DNA of 64,000 nt from Glaciecola petra (GCF_031846345.1 NZ_JAVRHX010000001.1:558001-622000), one strand, 5' to 3'; shown: positions 54,604 to 63,607, counted from the first letter of the stretch. Numbers and translations are program-made. The notes: a model not told the origin generated them from the sequence alone.

Positions 54604-55542
54604 TTAGTTGTTGAAGCTTTTAAAATACTCAATGGTTTTCTCTAAACCTTTTCTCAATGGTATTGTAGGCTCCCAATCAAGTTTTTCTTTTGCAAGAGAA
54701 ATATCTGGTTTGCGTTGTTTAGGGTCGTCAAATGGAAGTGCTTTGAATACTAATTTACTTTTGCTTTCTGGGATAAGAGAAAGTACTTCATCTGCCAATT
54801 CACGCATCGAAAATTCAGTGTTATTGCCTATATTTACTGGACCGTGAAAATCATCCTCATTATCCATCATCGCGACCATGCCTGCCAATAAATCGTCGAT
54901 ATATTGAAAGCTTCGCGTTTGCTTGCCATCACCGTAAATGGTGATATCTTCGTTTGCCAAGGCTTGAACAATAAAGTTAGAGACTACGCGCCCGTCATTC
55001 GGGTGCATATTTGGACCATAAGTATTAAAAATACGAATTATACGCGTGTCGATATTGTGTTGGCGACGATAATCAGCAAACAGCGTTTCTGCAGCCCTTT
55101 TTCCTTCGTCATAACATGACCGAATGCCTATTGGATTAACTCGTCCCCAATATGATTCAGGTTGTGGGTGCACGTGCGGATCACCATAAACCTCGCTCGT
55201 TGATGCTTGAAGTATTTTAGCACCTACTCGTTTGGCCAAACCAAGCATGTTGATGGCACCATGCACGGAGGTTTTCAGGGTTTGCACTGGATCGTGTTGA
55301 TAATAAACAGGAGATGCGGGACACGCTAAATTGTAAATTTCGTCTACTTCGACATAAAGTGGGAAAGTAACATCGTGACGAACAAATTCAAAATTGTAAC
55401 AGTCAAACAAAGCTTGGATATTTTTCTTGTTACCCGTAAACAGGTTGTCTACGCATAATACGTCGTGACCTTGCTCGACTAACTGCTTGCACAAATGGGA
55501 GCCTATAAAACCCGCGCCTCCCGTAACCAATACTCGTTTCAT
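54604..55542 (-). CDS. UDP-glucuronate decarboxylase (UDP-xylose synthase)
   Basis: A 312-residue extended SDR. LVTGGAGFIGSHL binds NAD, YNLACPASPVYYQHDP is the distinctive UDP-xylose synthase block, and RSCYDEGKRAAETL holds the Tyr-x3-Lys pair; RIFNTYGPNMHPNDGRVVSNF follows. It converts UDP-glucuronic acid to UDP-xylose in the cytoplasm. This predicts xylose or a derived pentose in the polymer. It is convergent with the GT4 gene, 25 nt apart. Confidence 0.94.
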   Translation of the reverse strand: MKRVLVTGGAGFIGSHLCKQLVEQGHDVLCVDNLFTGNKKNIQALFDCYNFEFVRHDVTFPLYVEVDEIYNLACPASPVYYQHDPVQTLKTSVHGAINMLGLAKRVGAKILQASTSEVYGDPHVHPQPESYWGRVNPIGIRSCYDEGKRAAETLFADYRRQHNIDTRIIRIFNTYGPNMHPNDGRVVSNFIVQALANEDITIYGDGKQTRSFQYIDDLLAGMVAMMDNEDDFHGPVNIGNNTEFSMRELADEVLSLIPESKSKLVFKALPFDDPKQRKPDISLAKEKLDWEPTIPLRKGLEKTIEYFKSFNN

Positions 55543-55597
55543 TTATTATCCATGTCCTTATGACAAGTTATTTCAATAATTGAAATCTATTATGTAT

Positions 55598-56230
55598 TTA
55601 TTTTCTTCGTTTTAGAATACTAAACATGCCAATCATTAGCAATGCAAAAAGTGATGGACTAGACGCATCTACCGGTGCAAGGGTGCCTGATACAACCAAC
55701 TCGATTAGATCTTGATTAGTCGGATCAGCAAAGAGTAGAGCAAAGGTGCCAGGCGATGCATTGCGTTCGAAAGCACCAAAATAGTCAATGTTGCCAGCGT
55801 TTAATGATGCATCAGAGAAAAGCAAGCCATTTCCAAATGCCGATAATTGAACAAAAAAGCCTATATTACCAGTACCTGAGAAACTGTTTTGTACAACGCC
55901 TTGATCAACATCTACCACAATACCATTTGCGAAATTCACGACCGCTTCAGAGTTATCGCCATCATCGCTGCCAAAAATAACATGGCGATTATTGGCATCT
56001 AAAACGTCACTACCTTCAAAGTAAAAACCAAAAATGTTGCCATTATTTAGTATTGCCTCGCCAATATCGAGGATTTCAGTGCTAAACAAAATATTGTCTG
56101 CAGCAAAGTAGCCTGTGCCATCAATATCATCCGCTAGCGTTGATGGATCAGGGTTAGCGATAAAAGCGGCGTTTGCTGTAAGTGAAACAAACAATGAAAT
56201 ACAAGCGACAACATAGAGGTATGGTTTCAT
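55598..56230 (-). CDS. Secreted protein with PEP-CTERM-like sorting tail
   Basis: A 210-residue protein with a signal peptide (FVSLTANA) and a beta-rich mature part with many Asn/Asp/Gly. The C-terminus is SSPSLFALLMIGMFSILKRRK: a short Ser/Pro motif, one hydrophobic helix and a basic end. This is the layout of PEP-CTERM substrates of exosortase, although the Pro-Glu-Pro itself is not present. Such proteins accompany polysaccharide loci. No exosortase is in this window. Confidence 0.65.
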   Translation of the reverse strand: MKPYLYVVACISLFVSLTANAAFIANPDPSTLADDIDGTGYFAADNILFSTEILDIGEAILNNGNIFGFYFEGSDVLDANNRHVIFGSDDGDNSEAVVNFANGIVVDVDQGVVQNSFSGTGNIGFFVQLSAFGNGLLFSDASLNAGNIDYFGAFERNASPGTFALLFADPTNQDLIELVVSGTLAPVDASSPSLFALLMIGMFSILKRRK

Positions 56231-56596
56231 GTGAATTCCTAGGGCTTTTGTATTTTAAAATTAAAAATGATGAAAAGTTATACTTATACTTGAAATTCAT
56301 GCAAATATTAAGCCGCTTGATTAAAGTGCAATAGAAACAATGATATACATCGAAGCCATTGGTTTTTAACCAGTTTAAAAATGAAAAGTGTAAAAAATCC
56401 TGACACTTTTTATGATGCAAAATTTTACTAAATAGAGATTTCTTCAGTTGAATTGCAAGAATTTACTTTTCCGATATTGAGAATAGTTTTATTTTAAGCG
56501 ATAGTATGCGTCAAGTGTTTGCAGCGAAGTGCTACGAGAATCATCGTTGCGTTTGATGCGCTGTATATTTAAAAGTAAATTATATAAGGAGACAGG
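56231..56596. other. AT-rich divergent gap with a hairpin
   Basis: 366 nt between the PEP-CTERM-like gene and the SDR operon. AAAAGTGT (56384-56391), an 11-nt loop, ACACTTTT (56403-56410) form a perfect 8-bp stem. No sigma-54 site or riboswitch was recognised. Promoters for both sides should lie here. Confidence 0.35.
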
Positions 56597-57550
56597 ATGT
56601 CCTTTTGGCGAGGGAAAAATGTGTTTCTGACCGGAGCATCCGGTATTGTCGGTAGCCGAGTTCTCAAAAGGCTGATTAACCAAGACAGTCAAATCACAAT
56701 ATTCACCTCAAATCCGGACTTTGGTGTCGACATAAGTGATGCTACCAAAGTGAAAGTCGCATGTGGGACCTTGCAAGATATAGAAAGCATAAAGCAGGCG
56801 ATAAATGGACAAGATTTTGATGCTGTGTTGCACTTTGCTGGTCAGAGCCAAGTGGGGCATAGCGAGATTGCCGATACTTTTGCAGTTAATACAGTAGGCA
56901 CTTTACATTTAATGCGTACGTTAAGCGAAATCAACTCCAAAGCATCAATAATGCTTGCAAGCACAGCAGCATGCTGCAATGCAGATAATATTTTTTTAAA
57001 CTCATATGCGGCTTCAAAATATTGCGCAGAGATAATAGAGCGGAATTTTGCAAAAGCGACCGGATTGAATAGTTTTTCGTTGAGGTTGGGGAATATTTAT
57101 GGCCCGGGAGAGAGGCATAATAGCCGTTTGGTAATGTCCTTGCTCACACAAATATTAAAAGATCAAAAGATTACATTACGCAGTTCATTAAAAACGCAAA
57201 GTAATTTACTTTTTGTCGAGGATGCAGTTGACGCGATATTGTCTTTGACGGAATATAATAGTACCGAAGGAAATCTTCCAGAAAATTTAGTGTTGTGTAA
57301 TACAGAATCTGTTTCAATACAAAGAGTGATAGATGAACTATCAACTCTACTTGCGCTTTCAACCGAAGTGATTGATGAAGGCGTGGATTTACCGACTATA
57401 AAACAAGCAGTATTGTCGCCATCAAAATTTATTACTGAGAATTTAGCATGGCAAGCAAAAAGGTCATTGAATGAAGGCTTGCGCGCCACGATTGAATGGT
57501 ATCAAAAAGAGCAATCCAGAAAAGGAAAAAAGAATGAATCGCTTAGCTGA
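56597..57550 (+). CDS. NAD-dependent epimerase/dehydratase-family protein (sugar nucleotide SDR)
   Basis: A 317-residue extended SDR with VFLTGASGIVGSRVL (NAD site, about 10-24), FAGQSQVGHSE, catalytic NSYAASKYCAE and LRLGNIYGPGERHNSR. The sequence is closest in style to the CDP-sugar dehydratase/epimerase/reductase group. Its place directly before the CDP-glucose 4,6-dehydratase gene (17-nt overlap) suggests it epimerises or reduces the 4-keto product. The exact reaction cannot be read from motifs. The start is set by AAGGAG 6 nt upstream. Confidence 0.85.
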   Translation: MSFWRGKNVFLTGASGIVGSRVLKRLINQDSQITIFTSNPDFGVDISDATKVKVACGTLQDIESIKQAINGQDFDAVLHFAGQSQVGHSEIADTFAVNTVGTLHLMRTLSEINSKASIMLASTAACCNADNIFLNSYAASKYCAEIIERNFAKATGLNSFSLRLGNIYGPGERHNSRLVMSLLTQILKDQKITLRSSLKTQSNLLFVEDAVDAILSLTEYNSTEGNLPENLVLCNTESVSIQRVIDELSTLLALSTEVIDEGVDLPTIKQAVLSPSKFITENLAWQAKRSLNEGLRATIEWYQKEQSRKGKKNESLS

Positions 57551-58667
57551 ATTTTACGCGGGTAAGAAAGTATTGATTACCGGACATACTGGTTTTAAGG
57601 GAGTATGGTTAACAGCTTGGTTAAGGCAGTTAAATGCAGATGTCATAGGCTATGCCCTTGATCCACCAAGTGAGCCTAGTAACTTTGAAGCGTGTCATAT
57701 GGAAAATAGGATAACGCATGTTGAAGGGGATGTTTGCGATGCTAAACATCTAGAGGAAGTATTTGAAACCTACAATCCAGATATCGTTTTTCATTTGGCT
57801 GCGCAGTCTCTTGTGCGCTATTCAATCGACCAGCCTGCCGACACATATGCTGTAAATGTTATTGGTACAGTTAATGTGCTAGAAGCAGCACGCAAATGCG
57901 AGTCAGTTCAGGCCGTTATCTCTGTGACGAGCGACAAGTGCTACAAGAATCAAAATTGGCAATGGGGGTATAGAGAAACGGACGAACTTGGCGGCATGGA
58001 CCCATATAGTTCAAGTAAAGCATGCGCAGAGCTAGTGGTAAGCTGTTTAAGTGATTCTCGTTATCAATTGTCAGCGGGCTCAAGCAAGGTCACACCCATT
58101 GCTTCGGTCAGAGCAGGGAATGTGATTGGGGGCGGTGATTGGGCCGCTGACAGGATTATCCCAGATATTATACGAGCAATTGATTCTAAACAAAACGTTA
58201 TTATCAGAAGCCCCAAGTCAACAAGACCTTGGCAACATGTTCTTGAACCGTTGAGTGGTTATTTATGGTTAGGGGTTAAGCTGGCTGAAGACCCTGAGAC
58301 CTTTCTTGGGGGGTGGAACTTTGGACCTAAGAATGACGACATTTGGACAGTAAAAGACATCGTTCATGGCCTTTTAAAACGTTGGAATTCTGATGACACG
58401 AAACTCATAATAGATGAGGATAAATCAGGCGCAGAGTCAAAGTTACTCAAATTGGATTGCAGTAAAGCACTCAGCGAACTTGATTGGAAAGCAATTTGGA
58501 GTGTACCTACTGTATTAGATGCTATCGTAGAGTGGTATCAATTATATTTGTCAAATTCGAATACTGATATGTATGACCTAGTCTTAAAACAAATACAACA
58601 ATATACCGCTGATGCAGAAACCGCAGGCCAAACATGGGCTCAACAAACTAACACTGTAGGAGAATAA
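57534..58667 (+). CDS. rfbG: CDP-glucose 4,6-dehydratase
   Basis: A 377-residue extended SDR matching RfbG. VLITGHTGFKGVWLTAWL binds NAD, HLAAQSLVRYSID and TSDKCYKNQNWQWGYRETDELGG are diagnostic of this dehydratase, and PYSSSKACAELV carries the Tyr-x3-Lys. It converts CDP-glucose to CDP-4-keto-6-deoxyglucose. The frame is open upstream within the previous gene, but ATG 57534 with AAAGGA 8 nt before it gives the family start. The cytidylyltransferase RfbF that normally supplies CDP-glucose is not in the window. Confidence 0.92.
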   Translation: MNRLAEFYAGKKVLITGHTGFKGVWLTAWLRQLNADVIGYALDPPSEPSNFEACHMENRITHVEGDVCDAKHLEEVFETYNPDIVFHLAAQSLVRYSIDQPADTYAVNVIGTVNVLEAARKCESVQAVISVTSDKCYKNQNWQWGYRETDELGGMDPYSSSKACAELVVSCLSDSRYQLSAGSSKVTPIASVRAGNVIGGGDWAADRIIPDIIRAIDSKQNVIIRSPKSTRPWQHVLEPLSGYLWLGVKLAEDPETFLGGWNFGPKNDDIWTVKDIVHGLLKRWNSDDTKLIIDEDKSGAESKLLKLDCSKALSELDWKAIWSVPTVLDAIVEWYQLYLSNSNTDMYDLVLKQIQQYTADAETAGQTWAQQTNTVGE

Positions 58668-58668
58668 A

Positions 58669-59901
58669 ATGACAGATTCTTTTAAATGCTTGGCATGCAA
58701 TCATGAAAAATATCATATGGTGTTAGACATGGGAGATGTCCCATTGGCTAATGCTTTCATAAAAGATCTAAGTGATACCGCTGATCAAAATCGAGAGCCA
58801 TTGTCGCTGGTAATGTGTCCAGAATGCGATTTGCTTCAAATAAAGGACGAGGTTGATCGCACGAAGTTATTCAGCAACTATTTGTGGATGACATCTACGT
58901 CGGCAGGTGCGAAAGCACACGCTGAAAAATTATCTACACGCTTATGGGAAAAATTTGGCAGTGATGAAAAGCAACCATTTTTAGTTGAGGTAGCAAGCAA
59001 TGACGGCTTCTTTTTAGAGCACTATCGTGATGTAGGCTTTGATATCTTAGGTGTCGATCCATCTAATTTTGCACAAGAAGCCAATGATCGAGGTGTTCCG
59101 TCGATTCGCGATTTTTTTGGCGTGAAAGTTGTCGATAAAATACTAGAGACGCGCGAAAAGCCAGAAGTGATGGTTGCTCGAAATGTACTTGGGCATTCAA
59201 GTGAGCTGCAAGATTTAATCGCTGGAATGAAGAAGCTTTTAGCACCAGAAGGTACTTTGGTGTTAGAACTACCATATGCCTATATGCTGCGCGCTGAATT
59301 GCAGTACGACACTATTTTCCATGAACATTTGTCATACCTAACGGTGGGTTCTTTGCACAATTTATTCAAACGTTTTGGCTTAAAAATTACCGACGTGGAT
59401 TTTGTGCATATGAATGGTGGTTCATTGCTTTGTGAAGTTAAACATGAGGAAAATGAAACACCTGCAAATGATCACTCAATGCGAGCATTTGAAGAGTTTA
59501 TTGGTTTGAATAGTATCGAGGGCTGGCGCTCGTTTACTAAAGACGTTAATAAACAACGCCGCGACTTAGTTGCTTTGTTAGAAAAACTAAAGTCCGACGG
59601 TAAAAAAGTTGTGTCCTATGGCGCTGCCGCGAAGTATATGACCATGCTTAACTATTGCGATATAAAAACGGATTTAATTTCAGCTTGCGGTGATGCAAAC
59701 GATAGAAAACAAGGCTTACTTTGCCCTGGAGTACATATACCTGTTGTAAGTCCGAAAGAGCTCATGGATATGGATCCGGATTATGTGCTTATAGGCGCTT
59801 GGAATTTTAAAACTGAAATAATCAATCTACTGAGAAATGATTACGGATTTAAGGGCGAATTTATTATGCCGCTGCCTTATCCAGAAATTATATCTGACTA
59901 A
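58669..59901 (+). CDS. Sugar C-methyltransferase (TylC3/NovU-type, SAM-dependent)
   Basis: A 410-residue three-domain methyltransferase. The N-terminal zinc domain has C7-x2-C10 and CPEC near residue 50 with MGDVPLANAF. The central SAM domain starts LVEVASNDGFFLEHY. The C-terminal domain contains VVSYGAAAKYMTMLNY, the GxGAxGxxxxLLN-like block of deoxysugar C-methyltransferases. It starts one base after the dehydratase stop. Together they predict a C-methyl-branched 6-deoxyhexose. A plus-strand terminator follows at 59934-59965. Confidence 0.9.
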   Translation: MTDSFKCLACNHEKYHMVLDMGDVPLANAFIKDLSDTADQNREPLSLVMCPECDLLQIKDEVDRTKLFSNYLWMTSTSAGAKAHAEKLSTRLWEKFGSDEKQPFLVEVASNDGFFLEHYRDVGFDILGVDPSNFAQEANDRGVPSIRDFFGVKVVDKILETREKPEVMVARNVLGHSSELQDLIAGMKKLLAPEGTLVLELPYAYMLRAELQYDTIFHEHLSYLTVGSLHNLFKRFGLKITDVDFVHMNGGSLLCEVKHEENETPANDHSMRAFEEFIGLNSIEGWRSFTKDVNKQRRDLVALLEKLKSDGKKVVSYGAAAKYMTMLNYCDIKTDLISACGDANDRKQGLLCPGVHIPVVSPKELMDMDPDYVLIGAWNFKTEIINLLRNDYGFKGEFIMPLPYPEIISD

Positions 59902-59907
59902 CAATCC

Positions 59908-60537
59908 TTAATTATTCATGTTACGCACTGTATGCCTCACTACTTTTTTGTAGTGAGGCTTTTTTCTGATAACGAGCTTTTCTTTCGTGATATCGCTATC
60001 AACGGCTAACACTGGGTACAGCCTTACACCATCTTGAAGACTTATCTGGCCAGTGGTAACCGTATATGCCCCTAGTTGCACATGATTGCCCAATTGTGGG
60101 CAAATATCTAAGTTGGGTGAAATGAAATCGCTGCCTGCTTGGCAAATTGCAAGTGAAAAAATAGTCAAATTTCTACCGGCTCTACCTTCAAAAACCACTC
60201 CAGGTGGGTGAGATAACCTGCAAGCGGGGCCAATGCAACTATGTGACGGAATATGTACTTTAAATAGAGATAAATTGATGCGTGCAACAAACCGTCCGAG
60301 TAGATTCCAATCATTCACATGTAAAAAGTGAGATAATCGATAAATGAAGAGACATAAAATTTCGGGTGTTAAAAAAGCGCTTAACTTGCGTTTCCAGCTT
60401 TTTCCGAGTGCTCTATTAAGTGGTGATTTATTTAGATAACGATTTATATCTTGACGCACGTTAAACCACATCCCTCGCCAAGAAGCGTGCCCATATTTTC
60501 TGCAATTGAAAGAATCGTTACTCTTAGGTTTTGGCAT
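59908..60537 (-). CDS. Serine acetyltransferase-like hexapeptide protein
   Basis: A 209-residue left-handed beta-helix protein. A helical N-terminal part (WFNVRQDINRYL, LSHFLHVNDWNLLGRF) precedes hexapeptide repeats (CIGPACRLSHPPGVVFEG…). It resembles colanic-acid-type (WcaB) and SAT-like O-acetyltransferases. The His of the classic HGVTLGG motif is absent (the aligned stretch reads FSLAICQAG). Several starts are possible (60570, 60558, 60537); none has a good ribosome site, and 60537 gives the shortest overlap (14 nt) with the preceding gene. Confidence 0.75.
   Translation of the reverse strand: MPKPKSNDSFNCRKYGHASWRGMWFNVRQDINRYLNKSPLNRALGKSWKRKLSAFLTPEILCLFIYRLSHFLHVNDWNLLGRFVARINLSLFKVHIPSHSCIGPACRLSHPPGVVFEGRAGRNLTIFSLAICQAGSDFISPNLDICPQLGNHVQLGAYTVTTGQISLQDGVRLYPVLAVDSDITKEKLVIRKKPHYKKVVRHTVRNMNN
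59934..59965 (+). terminator. Rho-independent terminator of the CDP-sugar operon, inside the opposing gene
   Basis: GCCTCACTAC (59934-59943), a TTTTTT loop, GTAGTGAGGC (59950-59959), then six T's (59960-59965). It is a textbook structure 32 nt after the methyltransferase stop. The hairpin also encodes residues near the C-terminus of the convergent acetyltransferase on the minus strand. No T-run follows on the minus strand, so it acts in one direction. Confidence 0.9.
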
Positions 60538-61090
60538 TCGACAGCGTTCTAATTTCATAAGAAAGCACATCAGTATTGCTTTCTATATTGCGCGTAACAA
60601 CCACTACTGCACCAATATTTACATTGTCGCCAATACTTACAGGCCCTAACACGCCGCTATGGGATGCAATAGTAATATTGTCGCCAAGTAAACAAAATCC
60701 AGGTCCAGCGCCAATGTCCTCTGTCTTGCCTGTTTCTCCACCTAACCCAGCACATGCACCTAAACTTAAATTTTTGCCAGCAGTACCCATCACAGCAACG
60801 CCAATGGGATGCATGACTACAAAACCTTCTAGAATATCAGCGTGCTCACTAATATCAGCGCCTGTCCAAAATAAATTGAATTGCCATATCAAGCGTCCTA
60901 GAGTATTCCATGATCTGGCTCTGCAATAATTAGCAATACGAAACAGAAATACCGCTTGAAAACTAGGATGTAACCATGCACGTGTGCGCTTATATGTCGA
61001 TTGTCTGTTAAGAATGCTGAGCAAGCGCTCATGATCAACTTTTAGTCGGCGTTTAACTTCTTTAAATGTAATTCTAGGACTCGGATACAT
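60524..61090 (-). CDS. Serine acetyltransferase-like hexapeptide protein
   Basis: A 188-residue paralogue-like neighbour of the next gene downstream. It has the same layout: helical N-terminus (FQAVFLFRIANYCRARSWNTLGRL), then hexapeptide repeats (ADISEHADILEGFVVMHPIGVAVMG…, IGDNVNIGAVVVVTRNI). One His is kept (MHPIGV), but the HGVTLGG position reads LGACAGLGG. It is probably an acetyl-CoA-dependent O-acetyltransferase for polysaccharide decoration. It overlaps the flippase stop by 17 nt and is co-transcribed with it. Confidence 0.8.
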   Translation of the reverse strand: MYPSPRITFKEVKRRLKVDHERLLSILNRQSTYKRTRAWLHPSFQAVFLFRIANYCRARSWNTLGRLIWQFNLFWTGADISEHADILEGFVVMHPIGVAVMGTAGKNLSLGACAGLGGETGKTEDIGAGPGFCLLGDNITIASHSGVLGPVSIGDNVNIGAVVVVTRNIESNTDVLSYEIRTLSNAKT

Positions 61091-62585
61091 CGTTACGCAG
61101 CCTTATTATCGACATGACCTTGGCAATACTGGTTTGTTTAGTTAATAGCACCATGCCAAGCATTGAGATTGGCGCCAAAACCAATTCAGCTGCACTGGGC
61201 AGTTCAATCAAATACTCAAAGACCAATATAGTGATTGCACAGGTTAAACAAAGCAAGCCTGCCGAAACAAAATTGATGCTACATTGCGCTTTTGTCTTAA
61301 GGTAAAACAGGGTTAAAGGAAATACAATAAATAACTCTACTGAGACAGAAACGACAGCTGTGCCAAAATACCCATAGTCTCCCGTGATTATTAAAAGCAA
61401 TATAATTTTCACAATGACGGCGAACGTAAAAAAGGTAAAGGCTGTTTTTACGGCGCCAGCAATAAATAAAATCGGTCCCAGTGATGCCGAAAATGACTTA
61501 AACAAACACATGAGCATTAACAAATGTAAGGCATCGACACCTATGATCAATTCAGGGCTAATTAATGACATCATAAAATCTGCCCCTGAATAAATTCCAG
61601 AAACCGCAAGAAATCCGAGCAAGGCAATAATCGAAAATGCCTGTTGTGTGGCAGTATAAAATTTCTTCTTGTTGTCTATCCAATACCTAGCTAAAACCGG
61701 ATAAAATACGGTGCCAACAGCCGATAAAATCATGAATAACGGCCATACTAGTTTTTGCGCAGCAGAGAAAATAGCAACATCGGTTAATGAACTAAATTTC
61801 GTTAACATTAATATTTCGATAGCATTGTTTAACACTGAAAATAAACCAATAAAGCCAATAAGATATGAAGCATTCCAAAGGTCTTTAGCTTGTGCAAAGC
61901 TTGAGCCTGTCAGTGTTAAAAAACGTCGTTCAGAAAAATAAACACAAAAAGCTAAAAAGCTAGCTCGGGATAAACCAAGACAAAAAGCGATACCTAGAAT
62001 ACCCTGATCCAGATAAAGCGCTAACCATATGAATGGGATTGTTAAGACAATCGAGATGAATTCAGCTAGCATCTCTTTTTCCATCGTCAAATGTATTTTA
62101 AAAACGGTTCGATAGACGCTGACAAAGCCATATGCAAATAGTCCTATCGCAATAAATATGCCGGCTCTCATCATATCAACCGTGGTATGAAATATGGCAA
62201 GCATGGCTATCATTGCTGCTATTCCGAGAGGTATTTGCACACTTTTAAGTAAACACAAAGAGGCCAGTCTCTGGCTAAAAGATGCTTTGTCTTTACTCAC
62301 TTCTCTCACAAACACATCGGTGGTACCAAAATCCATAAACCATTCAGCAATCATCATTATGGCTAACAGCAACGAATATTCAGCAAAAGTATCGGCACCA
62401 AATTGTCGAGCAATTATTGCTGCAATGACCAGTCGCAGTATAGAGTTTAGATTTCGACCAAGTGATAAAGCGACGCCATTTTTTAACAGCTTCCAATTGG
62501 TATGATTTTGTCCATCCGAAGCAGAAAATTCACCGGCGTCAGAGTCGGCTAATTCAGAATTTTCCTTACCTTTATGATGATTCAT
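61074..62585 (-). CDS. Polysaccharide repeat-unit flippase (Wzx/MATE-like)
   Basis: A 503-residue inner-membrane protein with about 12-14 hydrophobic helices after a polar N-terminal tail of about 30 residues. NGVALSLGRNLNSILRLVIAAIIARQFGADTFAEYSL and DFGTTDVFVREVSKDK are typical of the Polysacc_synt/Wzx group. It moves lipid-linked repeat units across the inner membrane and implies a Wzx/Wzy-dependent pathway. It overlaps the sulfotransferase stop by 4 nt. Confidence 0.9.
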   Translation of the reverse strand: MNHHKGKENSELADSDAGEFSASDGQNHTNWKLLKNGVALSLGRNLNSILRLVIAAIIARQFGADTFAEYSLLLAIMMIAEWFMDFGTTDVFVREVSKDKASFSQRLASLCLLKSVQIPLGIAAMIAMLAIFHTTVDMMRAGIFIAIGLFAYGFVSVYRTVFKIHLTMEKEMLAEFISIVLTIPFIWLALYLDQGILGIAFCLGLSRASFLAFCVYFSERRFLTLTGSSFAQAKDLWNASYLIGFIGLFSVLNNAIEILMLTKFSSLTDVAIFSAAQKLVWPLFMILSAVGTVFYPVLARYWIDNKKKFYTATQQAFSIIALLGFLAVSGIYSGADFMMSLISPELIIGVDALHLLMLMCLFKSFSASLGPILFIAGAVKTAFTFFTFAVIVKIILLLIITGDYGYFGTAVVSVSVELFIVFPLTLFYLKTKAQCSINFVSAGLLCLTCAITILVFEYLIELPSAAELVLAPISMLGMVLLTKQTSIAKVMSIIRLRNDVSES

Positions 62586-63607
62586 GAATTATGTTTGGAT
62601 GAAATAAAACGGCTTAAATCAGATGCCAGCAGCTGTGCGTTTAATTTAACGCTAGCGCTTTCAACTACCTCACTCACAGGTTTTTTGGAACGATGAGCTT
62701 TGGGTATTTCGGATGCAACTTTAGGTGTTAACCTTAAAAATTGTGTTAGCGCGGTATAGGTATCGTGAGCGTTATCTATTAAATCCGAATAGTCTAATTC
62801 AAAGACTTTGCTTTTTTCTATCTGCTTTATATCATGTTGGTATTTTTGGAGATTATTGACGATATCGCCAGTCATTAATTTTGCAATTAGTTTAGTAAAA
62901 ACTCTACGGCCAAGCAGTAGGCGTAAGATTGTAAATGTTTTTGTGAGTCTTCTAGTAATCGGAATACTATTTGATAACAGCGAAAGTAGAGGATCCTTGG
63001 TCTCTGTAAAATGTAAAGCATTGTTAATTTCAGAATTTAGAATTTCTTTGGGTGAGCGCTTAATATAAATAAATTTTGCCTCGGGAAAATTGTCCGAAAT
63101 AAATTTGCCTTGCCCGATATCCCATGGATTTTTTAAAATTAAGGCTTGTGAATCAGTATTTATTGCAGACAGTTTATGTATTATTTGTCGCATTAAGGGT
63201 AATGTCTTTTGGTTGCATGAAAAAGCGCTTCCCCAACGTTTAAGAATCCAACCATATTCTTCGGCTGTATTGGGTCCAAGTGAAATACTATCATTGCCCC
63301 GTTTTGAATATGCTAAGGCATGAAAAAAAGAAGACAATGCATGCTTGTATTCATTCTCCGCATTGTTTTTTGAAATGTTGAGTAATTCAGGAAAATACAC
63401 GATATCAAAGATACTAAGTTTTGCCGTTCCATAGTATTCAGTAAGACTCTCATACAAGAAGGTTGTGCCAGAACGGTGTAAGCCCATAATAAATATTAGG
63501 GGTTTGTCAGGTAACTTGGTGTCAGATTCTTGCGTTTCTGATATCAACTTTTTGTTTTGGTTGATAGGAAAGCTTTGGGCGTTTTTTAACGCCTCTTGAG
63601 TGTTCAT
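62582..63607 (-). CDS. Sulfotransferase
   Basis: A 341-residue PAPS-dependent sulfotransferase. The 5'-phosphosulfate loop is FIMGLHRSGTTFLYESL (about 39-55). A second block, FIYIKRSPKEILNSEI, is the 3'-phosphate-binding R-x6-S-like segment. It should transfer sulfate from PAPS to a sugar hydroxyl, which predicts a sulfated polymer, common in marine bacteria. AGGAGAG precedes the ATG, and the stop overlaps the flippase start (ATGA). Confidence 0.88.
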   Translation of the reverse strand: MNTQEALKNAQSFPINQNKKLISETQESDTKLPDKPLIFIMGLHRSGTTFLYESLTEYYGTAKLSIFDIVYFPELLNISKNNAENEYKHALSSFFHALAYSKRGNDSISLGPNTAEEYGWILKRWGSAFSCNQKTLPLMRQIIHKLSAINTDSQALILKNPWDIGQGKFISDNFPEAKFIYIKRSPKEILNSEINNALHFTETKDPLLSLLSNSIPITRRLTKTFTILRLLLGRRVFTKLIAKLMTGDIVNNLQKYQHDIKQIEKSKVFELDYSDLIDNAHDTYTALTQFLRLTPKVASEIPKAHRSKKPVSEVVESASVKLNAQLLASDLSRFISSKHNS

